A DNA stretch of 64,000 bases. It comes from Erythrobacter sp. WG (GTDB lineage Bacteria > Pseudomonadota > Alphaproteobacteria > Sphingomonadales > Sphingomonadaceae). Where the stretch lies: the NCBI RefSeq assembly GCF_026586795.1, contig NZ_JAPFGY010000004.1, forward strand, positions 93,517-157,516, read 5' to 3'. The stretch's first letter is position 1; each line of letters starts with the position of its first letter. Below are positions 9,544 through 18,084 of this stretch, one piece after another. A program made the position numbers and the translations under genes. The notes under the pieces are model-generated. The model made no database searches, was not told the DNA's origin, and was given only the letters and a program-made list of their open reading frames with translations.

Positions 9544-11039
9544 GCCCCGGTGGCAGCCGCTTCCGGGAGAGCGTCCTCGATCGCGCCCACGATCAGGTCC
9601 ATGTCGGCGGCAAGCTTCGCGGTCATCGCCGCGTCGTCCATCGCGTCGAAGGCGGTGACCTGCGGCATCGACAGCCCGACCCTGAGCGTCGCCCCCCAGC
9701 GCCCGTCGGGGAGCTTCACGCACTTGACCGGCTGGCCGAGCCGCACTCCCCGCGCCACCAGCGCCTTGTGGAGCCGCACCGCCGCGTCGAAATCGGGTGA
9801 TCCCGGCAGGCCGCGCAGGTCGATGGTCGACAGCGTGCGCATCTCCACCGGGTGCGCATCCCCCTCTGGCCGTGCGCCCGGCTCGTAGGGGGCGAGCCGC
9901 CGCCCGCCGAGCCGCTCGACGAAGGTGGCGCGCACCGCCGCATGGAAGGCCAGCACCACCCGCTCGACCCGGGGCAGCGGGATCGCCTGGAAGCGCTCCA
10001 GTTCGAAGACGCTCGCCTCGAGCCGCATCAGCAGGCCGAGGTTCGCCTCTGCCTCGAGCGCCTGCGCGCCGGGCCATTCGCCCGGCCATTCGGCCCGCGC
10101 GAAGATCGCCGCGAAGCCGCGCGGCAGGTCGGCGGCGTTCTCGAGCGCGCCGTGCGGCACCAGCGCGAAGCCGCTGAACGGCGGGCCGCCCATGAACTTG
10201 GAGCCGGTCAGCATGACGATGCACCCGCGCGCCAGGTAGTCGTGGATCGCGCGCGAGGTGATCCGCGCCTGGCAGGCGTCGACGATGAAGCTCACCGCCT
10301 CGCCGTGCCGCGCCAGCAGCGCGTCGATGTGATCGAGGTGCGGGACGACCAGCCCGGTCTTGCTGCCGTGGAGCACGTGGACCAGCGTGTGCTTGCCCGC
10401 CGCTTGCGCCTCGGCGACGGCGCGGTCGATCGCCTCGGCCATCTCCGCCGCCCTGAAGGCGCGCCCGGCATCGTCGCGCACCGGGATGTTGTAGAGCTCG
10501 ATCCGGCCCGGCAGGGTCCCGCCGATCGGCTCGCCCTTGGTCGCCGGCAGCCCGCGCGCGGTCTCGCTCGCGAAGAACTCCCCCCGGGCCGAGAACACGC
10601 ACCCCGATCCGACCTCGTCCGCTCCGAGCAGCACGTTGCGGATCGGCCGCCCGCCCGCACGCCCCTTGGCATGGGCGAGGCCGACATATTCGAGATCGGT
10701 GCCCGAAGCGGCGAAGACCACCGTCGCGGGCAGGCGCACTTCGTAGGCGGCGAGGATGCGCAGGCGCAGGTCGCCGAGCGCGGCGGCGTAGGCTTCGGGC
10801 GAAAGGACGCCGCCCGGGGCAAGCTCGCCGAGGCGCTTCAGGCCCACCGCATAGGCATCGGCCGAGATGTCGTTTGCGGTCGAGGAGGCGTACGCCACGG
10901 TCGCGGCCGGCCAGGGCGAGCTCATGTATGGGTTGCGCCCGGTCGCCGGGTCGATGCGGATGCGGGCGTCGCCGCCCTGGCTGAGGACATGGCCGAGGCG
11001 GTCGGCGTGGGGGAGCGGGTCGGTCACGGGCGGGCGCAT
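9540..11039 (-). CDS. PLP-dependent fold-type I enzyme, function not assigned (possible C-S lyase or decarboxylase)
   Basis: A 499-residue protein with fold-type I PLP enzyme features: VFAASGTDLEYVGLA near residue 115, VDACQARIT (Asp expected to pair with the PLP ring nitrogen) and TGSKFMGGPPFSGF with K281 as likely Schiff-base lysine. The VDACQ-to-SK layout resembles class V aminotransferases and cysteine desulfurases. The N-terminus DARIRIDPATGRNPY is distinctive but I cannot tie it to a named enzyme. It lies next to egtBD, which lacks a visible EgtE, so it might be a C-S lyase. It also shares a divergent promoter with the ATP-grasp/nucleotidyltransferase pair, so it may work with those instead. 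A GTG at 11027 is an alternative start. Confidence 0.6.
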   Translation of the reverse strand: MRPPVTDPLPHADRLGHVLSQGGDARIRIDPATGRNPYMSSPWPAATVAYASSTANDISADAYAVGLKRLGELAPGGVLSPEAYAAALGDLRLRILAAYEVRLPATVVFAASGTDLEYVGLAHAKGRAGGRPIRNVLLGADEVGSGCVFSARGEFFASETARGLPATKGEPIGGTLPGRIELYNIPVRDDAGRAFRAAEMAEAIDRAVAEAQAAGKHTLVHVLHGSKTGLVVPHLDHIDALLARHGEAVSFIVDACQARITSRAIHDYLARGCIVMLTGSKFMGGPPFSGFALVPHGALENAADLPRGFAAIFARAEWPGEWPGAQALEAEANLGLLMRLEASVFELERFQAIPLPRVERVVLAFHAAVRATFVERLGGRRLAPYEPGARPEGDAHPVEMRTLSTIDLRGLPGSPDFDAAVRLHKALVARGVRLGQPVKCVKLPDGRWGATLRVGLSMPQVTAFDAMDDAAMTAKLAADMDLIVGAIEDALPEAAATGA

Positions 11040-11063
11040 GGCAGCGGTGTTCGTGACGGTTCT

Positions 11064-11077
11064 CTAATCTAGATTAG
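11064..11077. promoter_or_regulatory. Perfect 14-bp palindrome, candidate operator between divergent genes
   Basis: CTAATCTAGATTAG reads identically on both strands. It sits in an unusually A/T-rich patch of the short region separating the leftward PLP gene and the rightward ATP-grasp gene, where a shared repressor or activator could act on both. The binding protein is unknown. Confidence 0.5.
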
Positions 11078-11119
11078 GATATTGGCGCGGGCGATTGATT
11101 ATCGGCGCGCACGCTCCAC

Positions 11120-12169
11120 ATGGGGCCAACCCCCTCTCCTCACCCCCGGACCCCTTCTGTGACGCAACCCATCATCCCCACGCGCATTCCCGATGAAGCG
11201 CGCCAGCGCCTCACCACGCTGTTCATCGCCAAGCACGCCCTGGGTGACGGTTCGCTGCACCCGGAGGACGGCAATCACGCGATCTACCATCACGAGGTGC
11301 GCACCATCCTCGAGGGTCTGGGCATCGGCCTCGAGGTGGCCAACAGCTACGATGCGCTGTTCGCGCGGCCCGAGGGCGTCGACTTTGTCTTCCCGCTGCT
11401 GAACCGGGGCGGCTTTCTCAATTCCGAGATGATGCTGCCGCTGCTCTGCACCCGGCTCGGCCTGCCCTATGTCGGTGCCTCGCCGATCCTGCGCGGGCTG
11501 TCGGACGACAAGCACCTTTCCAAGCTCGAGGCGCAGGCGCGCGGCGTGCCGACCGCGCCCTGGGCGATCTTCCGCCGCGGTGCGCCGGTCGATGTCGGCA
11601 TCGTGCCCCCGGCCGCGCGGTGGGTGATCAAGCCCAATGCCTCCTCGGCAAGCTGGGGCGTGCAGGATGCGTGCGACGCGGCGGGGCTCGAGGCGGCGAT
11701 CGCCTCGGTCCACGCCGACGGGCACGATGCGATCGTCGAGCCCTTTCTCGTTGGCAGCGATGTCGAGGTGCCGGTCATCACCATCGGCGGCAAGCCGACG
11801 ATCCTGCCGATGCTCCAGTTCCTCCAGGCGGACCCTGCGCACCTCAGAACCTATTACGAGAAGCGCGATCTCGTCGACCGCGCCAACAAGTACAGCCTCG
11901 TTGCCTATGACCGGCCCGAGATGGTCGCGCGCATCGCCGCGATGACCGAGACGCTGTTCGGCATCTTCGCGCCCTTCGATTACGGCCGCTTCGAATTCCG
12001 GGTCGACGACGAGACCGGGCGGATCGACTTTCTCGAGGTCAACCTCAACTGCAACCTGTGGTCCGAAAAGGTGTTCGGCCGCGCGGCGATCCTCGCCGGG
12101 ATCACCCAGGAAGAGCTGATCGAGACGATCCTTGCCGAAAGCATGAAGCGCCAGGGGCTGTTCGCATGA
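11120..12169 (+). CDS. ATP-grasp ligase, D-Ala-D-Ala-ligase-like
   Basis: A protein of up to 349 residues with an ATP-grasp layout: VDFVFPLLNRGGFLNSEMMLPLLCTRLGLPYVGASP near the N-terminal third resembles the Ddl N-domain, VIKPNASSASWGV is the ATP-binding loop, and FRVDDETGRIDFLEVNLNCN supplies the metal-binding Glu/Asn. Such enzymes join a carboxylate to an amine through an acyl phosphate. A true cell-wall Ddl normally sits in the mur cluster, so another substrate is likely. The ATG at 11120 gives a proline-rich leader; a GTG at 11159 is an equally plausible start. The stop overlaps the next ATG (ATGA), so the two products probably work together. Confidence 0.7.
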   Translation: MGPTPSPHPRTPSVTQPIIPTRIPDEARQRLTTLFIAKHALGDGSLHPEDGNHAIYHHEVRTILEGLGIGLEVANSYDALFARPEGVDFVFPLLNRGGFLNSEMMLPLLCTRLGLPYVGASPILRGLSDDKHLSKLEAQARGVPTAPWAIFRRGAPVDVGIVPPAARWVIKPNASSASWGVQDACDAAGLEAAIASVHADGHDAIVEPFLVGSDVEVPVITIGGKPTILPMLQFLQADPAHLRTYYEKRDLVDRANKYSLVAYDRPEMVARIAAMTETLFGIFAPFDYGRFEFRVDDETGRIDFLEVNLNCNLWSEKVFGRAAILAGITQEELIETILAESMKRQGLFA

Positions 12170-12972
12170 GCGGCGGGGTTTTGGGCGCGGCGAGTGCGCT
12201 GGTGCTGGCGGGCCGGCGCGAGGGGAGCATCGACCCCCTCGCCGCCGCGCACGGAGTGGCCGACAAGTGCCTCGTGCCCGTCCTCGGCACGCCTTGCATC
12301 GAACACGTCCTGCGCGCGCTCGAGGCCGCGCCGGAGATCGGCGATATCGTCGTCTCGATCAACGATCCGGCGATCCTCGAGGGCCTGCCCACCGCCGACC
12401 GGCTGGCGGCGGCGGGGCGGCTCAAGGCTTTCAAAGCCGAGCACAACCTCGCCGAAAGCGTGCTCGCCGCCGCCGCGCACGCGCGCTTCCCGATGCTCGT
12501 CACCACCGCCGACAACGTGCTGATGACGCCGGAAAGCATCGCACTGATGATCGCCGGCGCGGGCGATGCCGACGCGGCTGCCGCCTTCGCGCGCAAGGCC
12601 GATATCCTTGCCGCCCATCCCGAAGGCCAGCGCCGCTTCTACGAGTTCTCGGACGACGGCTATTCCAACTGCAACACCTATTGGATCGCGCGCGCCGAGG
12701 TGCTGCGGGTGGTCGAGATCTTCCGCGAGGGCGGGCAGTTCGCCAAGAACCCGGCCCGCGTGATCAACGCTTTCGGCCTCATCAACACGCTGATGTTCCG
12801 GCAGGGCTGGCTGAGCCTCAAAGGCGCGCTGGTGCGCATCTCGAAGCGGATGAAGGTGCGGCTCGTGCCGGTGGTGTTCGCCGATGGGTCCTACGCGATC
12901 GACGTCGACAACGAGCGCACCCACGCCTGTGCGAGCGAGATCATGGCGCGGCGGATGGCGATCCCCGCCTAG
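12166..12972 (+). CDS. MobA/GlmU-like nucleotidyltransferase
   Basis: A 268-residue protein opening with ASALVLAGRREGSIDPLAAA and DKCLVPVLGTPCIEHVL, the nucleotide-binding and lysine signature of NTP transferases that activate sugars, alcohols or cofactors as NDP/CMP derivatives. The metal-binding region is probably VTTADNVLM. The C-terminal half (SDDGYSNCNTYWIARAEVLR onward) resembles enzymes acting on lipid or polyol phosphates, but I cannot name the substrate. It is translationally coupled to the ATP-grasp gene and meets the sulfatase gene tail to tail with a 4-base overlap. Confidence 0.7.
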   Translation: MSGGVLGAASALVLAGRREGSIDPLAAAHGVADKCLVPVLGTPCIEHVLRALEAAPEIGDIVVSINDPAILEGLPTADRLAAAGRLKAFKAEHNLAESVLAAAAHARFPMLVTTADNVLMTPESIALMIAGAGDADAAAAFARKADILAAHPEGQRRFYEFSDDGYSNCNTYWIARAEVLRVVEIFREGGQFAKNPARVINAFGLINTLMFRQGWLSLKGALVRISKRMKVRLVPVVFADGSYAIDVDNERTHACASEIMARRMAIPA

Positions 12973-14948
12973 GGCAGCACGATCTCGAAGCCCTGCGGCA
13001 TCGGGTCGAGCCCGTCGATCACCGCCTGCAAAGCTGCCTTGTCGCCGGTGACCTGAAGCCCCGCCTTTTCGAGCGCGACGACCGGCTGCTTCAGGAACAG
13101 CATCGCCAGCAGCATCGCGCGCGGCCCTTTGATGCTGGCGGCGGGGGAGGGCGGCAGCGCGCCGACCCGCCCGATCATCGCCTGCGGCGTGATCTCGATC
13201 ATCGCCAGCTCCTGCCGGTCGGTCAGTTCGATGCCGATGGTGATCCCGCGCGGGCCCGGCCGTTCGGGGGCGAAACGGGTCGCGGCCGAATCCAGCAGCT
13301 CCTGTGTCGCCAGCGCGGTGATGAGCTCGTTGGGCTGGGTGGGGGTCATCAGCGTCCGGCCGCGCCTCAGGTCGCTTGCCGCGGCGAGGAACGGGTTGCG
13401 CCAGATCGCGCTTTCGGCCTGGTAGCCCTGCTGTTCGTAGCTGTCAGCGAGCAGCGCCTTGGCTGCGGCGTTGTCGGGCGCGGCGAAGACGAGGCTTTGC
13501 AGGAGGTCCGAGGACCAGCGGTAGTCGCCCGCGGCATAGGCGTTGCGCGCCAGGGCGAGCGTGCGGTCCGCGCCGCCCAGCGCCTCGACCAGCTTCTTCG
13601 CCCGCTCGACCGGCGGATGGCGATGGAGGTTCGCCGGCACCGCGTCGTACCAGCCGAGGTAGAACTGGTAGATCGCCTTGGCGTTGTGGCTGATCGTCCC
13701 ATAGTAGCCGCGCGTCGACCACTCCGCGCCGTTGACGGGGGGCGGGGCGCTGTCCAGGCCTTCCGCGATCTCGTCCATGGTCTCGCCCCGGTTCATGCGC
13801 CGCACGGTCTGGTCGTGGAGCCAGCGGTACTGGTCGCGCTGGGCGGCGAGCCATGCGGTTCCGGCTGCGCGGCCGAAGATCGGCCAGCAGTGGCTCGAGA
13901 TGACGGTGTCGGCCTCGGGCGCGTAGCGGGTCACCGCCTCGTCGAGGTAGTGCGCCCAGGCCCGCGCGTCGCGCACCTTGGCGCCGCGCGGGGTGAGGAT
14001 GTTGTGCAGCGTGCAGGTCGCGATCTCCGCGGCGAGGAAGGTCTTCTCGGGCTTCACGAAGACGTTGAATTCGGCCGGCGCCTCGGTGCCCGAGACGATC
14101 TGGAATTCGAGCGCGACGCCGTCCACCACGCGTGTCTCGCCAGTTTTGGCGACCGTGTCGGTGGGCGGGATCAGCGAGAGCGTGCCGGAGGACAGGCCAA
14201 GGCCGATGCCGCTGCCCATCTGCCCTTTCGCCCCCGGCTGGAGCCCGGTGCCGAACTGGTAGGCCGCGCGGCGCATCATCGCGCCCCCGGCCATGACGTT
14301 CTCCGAGGTCGCCTCCTCCATGAAGCCCGCAGGCGCGATGATCGGCACTTTCCGCGTGGCCGCATCGGCCGGATCGACGACGCCCTTCGCGCCGCCGAAA
14401 TGGTCGCCGTGGCTGTGCGAATAGATGAGGCCGGTCACCGGGCGCTTGCCCAGCGTCTGCTCGACCAGTTCCATCGCCGCCTTCGCGGCTTCTACGCTGG
14501 TGAGCGGGTCGATGATGATCCACCCCGTGCTCCCACGCACGATCGTCATGTTCGAGACGTCAAAGCCGCGCACCTGCCAGACGTTCTTCGTCACCTCGAA
14601 CAGCCCGTGGCGCTTGAGGTGCCCGGTATGGCGCCACAGCGATGGGTTGACGGTGTCGGGCGCCGGGCCGCTGACGAAGGCATAGGCCTCGAGGTTCCAG
14701 ACCGGCCTGCCGCCCGGGCCGAGAATCACCGGGTCCTTGCGCGTCGCGAGGAAGCCGCGCTGCGAATCGGCGGCATCGCGCGTCCCCTCCGGCGGGAGCG
14801 CGGCGACGACCGCTTTTTGCGCGGCGCGGGTGTTGGCGCTTGCCTCGCCCGGCGCCTGCTCCTGCGCCCGGGCGCCCGGCGCGGCGACGAGTGCGCCGGC
14901 AACGGCGAATACCAGTGCGCGCGCAGCGCACCAATCGGCCATGCTCAT
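12969..14948 (-). CDS. Alkyl/aryl sulfatase, SdsA1-type metallo-beta-lactamase fold, exported
   Basis: A 659-residue protein with a signal peptide ending near AAPGARAQE. The zinc motif HSHGDH is at residues 178-183, followed by GGAKGVVDPADA. The second metal cluster is in FLAAEIATCTLHNILTPRGAKVRD, and a C-terminal SCP2-like domain (residues 530-659) binds the alkyl chain. SdsA1 enzymes hydrolyse primary alkyl sulfates such as dodecyl sulfate to alcohol and sulfate in the periplasm. Length matches the roughly 658 residues of the type protein. The ATG at 14948 is preferred over the upstream open frame because the signal peptide begins there; 14942 is an alternative Met. No dedicated regulator adjoins it. 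Confidence 0.93.
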   Translation of the reverse strand: MSMADWCAARALVFAVAGALVAAPGARAQEQAPGEASANTRAAQKAVVAALPPEGTRDAADSQRGFLATRKDPVILGPGGRPVWNLEAYAFVSGPAPDTVNPSLWRHTGHLKRHGLFEVTKNVWQVRGFDVSNMTIVRGSTGWIIIDPLTSVEAAKAAMELVEQTLGKRPVTGLIYSHSHGDHFGGAKGVVDPADAATRKVPIIAPAGFMEEATSENVMAGGAMMRRAAYQFGTGLQPGAKGQMGSGIGLGLSSGTLSLIPPTDTVAKTGETRVVDGVALEFQIVSGTEAPAEFNVFVKPEKTFLAAEIATCTLHNILTPRGAKVRDARAWAHYLDEAVTRYAPEADTVISSHCWPIFGRAAGTAWLAAQRDQYRWLHDQTVRRMNRGETMDEIAEGLDSAPPPVNGAEWSTRGYYGTISHNAKAIYQFYLGWYDAVPANLHRHPPVERAKKLVEALGGADRTLALARNAYAAGDYRWSSDLLQSLVFAAPDNAAAKALLADSYEQQGYQAESAIWRNPFLAAASDLRRGRTLMTPTQPNELITALATQELLDSAATRFAPERPGPRGITIGIELTDRQELAMIEITPQAMIGRVGALPPSPAASIKGPRAMLLAMLFLKQPVVALEKAGLQVTGDKAALQAVIDGLDPMPQGFEIVLP

Positions 14949-15150
14949 GTGACGTTTTCCCCCCGTGTCTCCCCAAGGCAGGATGCCCGGCAGGGCCGGC
15001 CAATGCAAGACGCCGTGCGGGCGGAGGCCGTCAGACGGATTGATGCATCCAGAAAGTCGAACGAGGCCAACAAAAGATTGAAGTTTCGCGTGCGGCGCTT
15101 CGCGCGTAATAGCCGGCCGAATCCTTGGCGAGGCGTGAGGATCGGGGCAG

Positions 15151-16257
15151 ATGGACCACACCAGCGACAGGCCGCGCCGGCCTCCTGCGGCGCACGCCGC
15201 AGGGCCCGACTGCGCGCCCGGCCTCGCGCTGGTGGGCGGGGCCTTGCGGCTCGCAGAATGCGCCAACCGCGCGCCGGGAGCTTGGCGTGCGGCGCTCGGC
15301 GCATTGCTCGACTGGCTTGCCATCGAGCCCCGCTTCGTGCCCGCACCCCACCGACGACGGCTGGCGGGCTGGCCCGGCGCCGGTCATGGCAAGGAGAGCG
15401 ATGCGCCGGTCTTCGCCCCGTGGACCGCCTGGTGCCCGACCGCTTTCCAGAACGGCGGCCTGCCGGGCCTGCCCAAGGCCGATTTCGTCGCCAGCTACGC
15501 CCTTGCGCCCACCGGCCCCGCACCCGATTCGCCCTGCGCCCTGACCGACATCCTGCTCCTTTCGCCCCATCCGATGCGCCTCACCGCCGAGCAGAGCCAT
15601 GGCGACTGCCTGCCGCAGGCCGGGATCATGCGCGCCATGATCCGCGCCGCCTGCACGGAGGGTCGGACACGCATCGCGATTCTCGTGCACGCCCGTCACC
15701 GCGCGGCGATCGGGCGGCTGCGGCTGGGCGAGGACCTGCGGCTCTGCCCGGCGGGCACCACGCTCGAGATCCGCACCCTCGAGGAGGCGCTGCCTATGAT
15801 GATGGCGGGCGCGGCGCGGTGGGACGCGATCATCGCCATGCCGGACCTGCGCGGCATGGTCTTCGCGGTGTTGGCCGAGACCGCCGGGGTGCAAGGCGGC
15901 TGGCCGATGCTGTGGTGGACCCGCAAGGGCGTGGTGCGGATCACGGCCGAGGCACTGGACGACAGCGCGAGCTCCGCGCCGCTGGATGCGCGGCTGGCGG
16001 TGCAGGCGCTCGCGCTTGCCCTGCGCGAGGCGGGACTTGACGACGCGGCCCGATGCCTTCACGGGGCTTGGGCGCAGGCACCCGGCTGTGTTGCCGCGAG
16101 CACCGATGCCGGGTCCATCGCGCGGCTGACCGGCGAGCCAGCTCCCGGTCAGCGCTTCGAGCCACAGTGGCGTGCGCTCGAAAACAAACAAATGTCAGTT
16201 TTCGGGAACCGGACCCCCACTCTGCGCATTGTGCCTTCAAATCTCGCTAGCTCTTAA
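15151..16257 (+). CDS. Degenerate isocitrate/isopropylmalate-dehydrogenase-like protein
   Basis: A 368-residue protein without an obvious name. From residue 130 onward the pattern DILLLSPHPMRLTAEQSHGD, RIAILVHARHRAA, GTTLEIRTLEEALPMMMAGA and RWDAIIAMPDLRGMVFAVLA runs in the same order as the ENTEGEY, VTLVHKAN, and FDVIVTxNLFGDILSD blocks of decarboxylating beta-hydroxyacid dehydrogenases. The key catalytic Lys, Tyr and Asp positions and the SANIG cofactor loop are missing or changed. It is therefore probably a non-catalytic member of that fold, a comparison made by eye only. The ArsR-family gene starts 24 bp downstream, so the pair may be an operon. Confidence 0.45.
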   Translation: MDHTSDRPRRPPAAHAAGPDCAPGLALVGGALRLAECANRAPGAWRAALGALLDWLAIEPRFVPAPHRRRLAGWPGAGHGKESDAPVFAPWTAWCPTAFQNGGLPGLPKADFVASYALAPTGPAPDSPCALTDILLLSPHPMRLTAEQSHGDCLPQAGIMRAMIRAACTEGRTRIAILVHARHRAAIGRLRLGEDLRLCPAGTTLEIRTLEEALPMMMAGAARWDAIIAMPDLRGMVFAVLAETAGVQGGWPMLWWTRKGVVRITAEALDDSASSAPLDARLAVQALALALREAGLDDAARCLHGAWAQAPGCVAASTDAGSIARLTGEPAPGQRFEPQWRALENKQMSVFGNRTPTLRIVPSNLASS

Positions 16258-16280
16258 CACAAGCAGGAAGAGGTGCCCTG

Positions 16281-16655
16281 ATGCCGAGCCGCACAATCGT
16301 TGCGAATGAACTGGCGCACGTCCTGCGACAGATTTCCCATCCCGACCGGATTCGCCTGCTGCTGAAGCTTCAGGCCGGTGAGCAGACCGTGAACGAGCTC
16401 GGCGATATCCTCCAGATTTCGCCGACCCGCGTGTCGCAGCATCTCGGCGTGCTGCGCGCCGTCGCACTGGTCGAGACGCGCAACCTGGGGCAGAAGCGCG
16501 TCTATCGCCTCGCGCAGCCGGCGCTGGCCGAATGGCTGATCGGCGGCATCGATTTCATCGCCCACCGCCTCAGCCGCGCGACCCCGGCCGACATCGCCCA
16601 GGCCAAGCGCCTGTGGGAGGCCGAAGGGGTCGATCCGCCCGCCGAAGCGGCCTGA
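16281..16655 (+). CDS. ArsR-family winged-helix transcriptional regulator
   Basis: A 124-residue DNA-binding protein. HVLRQISHPDRIRLLLKLQAGEQTV followed by ELGDILQISPTRVSQHLGVLRAVALVETRNLGQKRVY is the canonical ArsR/SmtB helix-turn-helix and wing. No cysteine metal site (CVC-type) is visible, so it is unlikely to be an arsenic sensor and may respond to another ligand or to a partner protein. The upstream dehydrogenase-like gene ends 23 bp before it. The acyl-CoA dehydrogenase starts 159 bp later and could be a target. Confidence 0.88.
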   Translation: MPSRTIVANELAHVLRQISHPDRIRLLLKLQAGEQTVNELGDILQISPTRVSQHLGVLRAVALVETRNLGQKRVYRLAQPALAEWLIGGIDFIAHRLSRATPADIAQAKRLWEAEGVDPPAEAA

Positions 16656-16814
16656 TCCGCAAACCTCTCGCCCCCGGGCGGGCCGTGTTCGCCGGCTGCG
16701 AGGCGGTTTGCTCCTCTTATCCGCCGCGTGCTCCTCATCCCGAGGGTGACAGGCCGCGTAATGTGTGGTGTCAGGGGCGCCGCACTCATCGCGGATGAAC
16801 GGGGACGAGGACCT

Positions 16815-17981
16815 ATGAATTTCGAGCTCGATCACGAACACGCCATGCTCAAGGAGCTGGTCGGCAAGTTCGTGCGCGACCAGTTGATGCCCTATGAAAG
16901 CGCCGTGATCGCCCGTGAGAATATCGGGCAGGGCACCTACCTCACGCCGGAAGAAACCGCGAAGGTCGATGCCGCCAGCCGCGAGCTCGGTCTGTGGGGC
17001 CTCGACGCGCCCGAGGAGGTGGGCGGCATGAACCTGCCGATGGTGGCGATGGTCGGCGTCTCCGAGGAGCTCGGCAAGACAGTGGTGCCCTATTACCTCC
17101 CGCCCGACAGCCCGAACCTCAGGATGCTGATGGTTGCCGCCGACGAGCGGCAGCGCGAAGCCTACCTCGAACCCTATGTGCGCGGCGAGACCATCTCCGC
17201 GATCGGCATCTCGGAACCCGGCGCGGGCGCGGACCCGCAGGGAATGCGCACCACTGCCGTGCAAGACGGCGACGACTGGATCATCAACGGCCGCAAGATC
17301 TGGATTACCAAGGGCGCCGAGGCCGACTTCACCATCCTTATGGCGGTGACCGACAAGAACCCCGGCGGGCGCAACGGGATGTCGGCTTTCCTTGTCGACA
17401 AGGGCACGCCCGGCTTCAACGTCACCCGCAAGATCCCGATGATCGACGGCACGGCCACCTACGAGATCGCTCTGGAGGATTGCCGGGTGCCGGGCTGGAA
17501 GCTTCTCGGCAAGCGCGGGCAGGGCTTTGCGCCGATGCAGGTGCGGCTCGGCACGCGGCGGATCGAGATGGCGTCGTGGTCGATCGGCATGGCGCAGCGC
17601 GCGATGGAGATGATGATCGACTACGCGCCCCAGCGCAGCACCTTCGGCAAGCCCCTGTCGGCGCGCCAGACGGTGCAGAACTGGATTTCCGACGCCGCCA
17701 CCAAGATCCACGCCATGCGGCTGATGACCTACGACTGCGCGTGGAAGATCGACCAAGGCCGCGACACCCGCAGCGAAATCTCGATGATCAAGAGCTTCTG
17801 CACCGAAAGCGCCTACGAGATCGTCGACCACGCGATGCAGCTTTACGGCGGCATGGGCATGACCCGCGAGCTGCCGCTTTACCTGATGAGCAACAAGCTG
17901 CGCACCATGCGCATCTACGACGGCCCGAGCGAGATCCACAACTGGGTGGTCGCGCGCGGGCTCTTGGGGACCAGCGAGTAG
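16815..17981 (+). CDS. Acyl-CoA dehydrogenase family protein
   Basis: A 388-residue flavoenzyme oxidising acyl-CoA to the 2-enoyl-CoA. Visible signatures: AIGISEPGAGADPQGMRTTA and WIINGRKIWITKGAEADF in the N-terminal and middle domains, RSTFGKPLSARQTVQNWISD, and the C-terminal AMQLYGGMGMTRELPLYL and YDGPSEIHNWVVAR. The catalytic base is not at the usual long/short-chain Glu position that I can identify with certainty, so chain-length specificity is not assigned. The ATG at 16815 follows GACGAGG; an upstream frame to 16728 lacks homology. A strong hairpin lies just past its stop. Confidence 0.92.
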   Translation: MNFELDHEHAMLKELVGKFVRDQLMPYESAVIARENIGQGTYLTPEETAKVDAASRELGLWGLDAPEEVGGMNLPMVAMVGVSEELGKTVVPYYLPPDSPNLRMLMVAADERQREAYLEPYVRGETISAIGISEPGAGADPQGMRTTAVQDGDDWIINGRKIWITKGAEADFTILMAVTDKNPGGRNGMSAFLVDKGTPGFNVTRKIPMIDGTATYEIALEDCRVPGWKLLGKRGQGFAPMQVRLGTRRIEMASWSIGMAQRAMEMMIDYAPQRSTFGKPLSARQTVQNWISDAATKIHAMRLMTYDCAWKIDQGRDTRSEISMIKSFCTESAYEIVDHAMQLYGGMGMTRELPLYLMSNKLRTMRIYDGPSEIHNWVVARGLLGTSE

Positions 17982-18026
17982 GGCGACGCGCGCCCGCTCG
18001 GTCGAACGGGGGAGGGCACGAAAGCG

Positions 18027-18061
18027 AAGGCCCGGCCGCGCGCGTCGCGCGGCCGGGCCTT
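18027..18061. terminator. Strong hairpin between convergent genes, probable bidirectional terminator
   Basis: Two perfectly complementary 16-base arms (AAGGCCCGGCCGCGCG and its complement) with a 3-base loop. It lies between the stops of the rightward acyl-CoA dehydrogenase and the leftward TonB receptor. On the + strand it is followed by the pyrimidine-rich GCTCTTCCT; there is no long T tract. Confidence 0.75.
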
Positions 18062-18084
18062 GCTCTTCCTGCCTCCCGGAAGGA

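Noticed and set aside
12267..16040. A 1257-residue open frame on the + strand
   Set aside because: Arg/Ala-rich translation antisense to the sulfatase gene, with no recognisable domain; a product of the high GC content.
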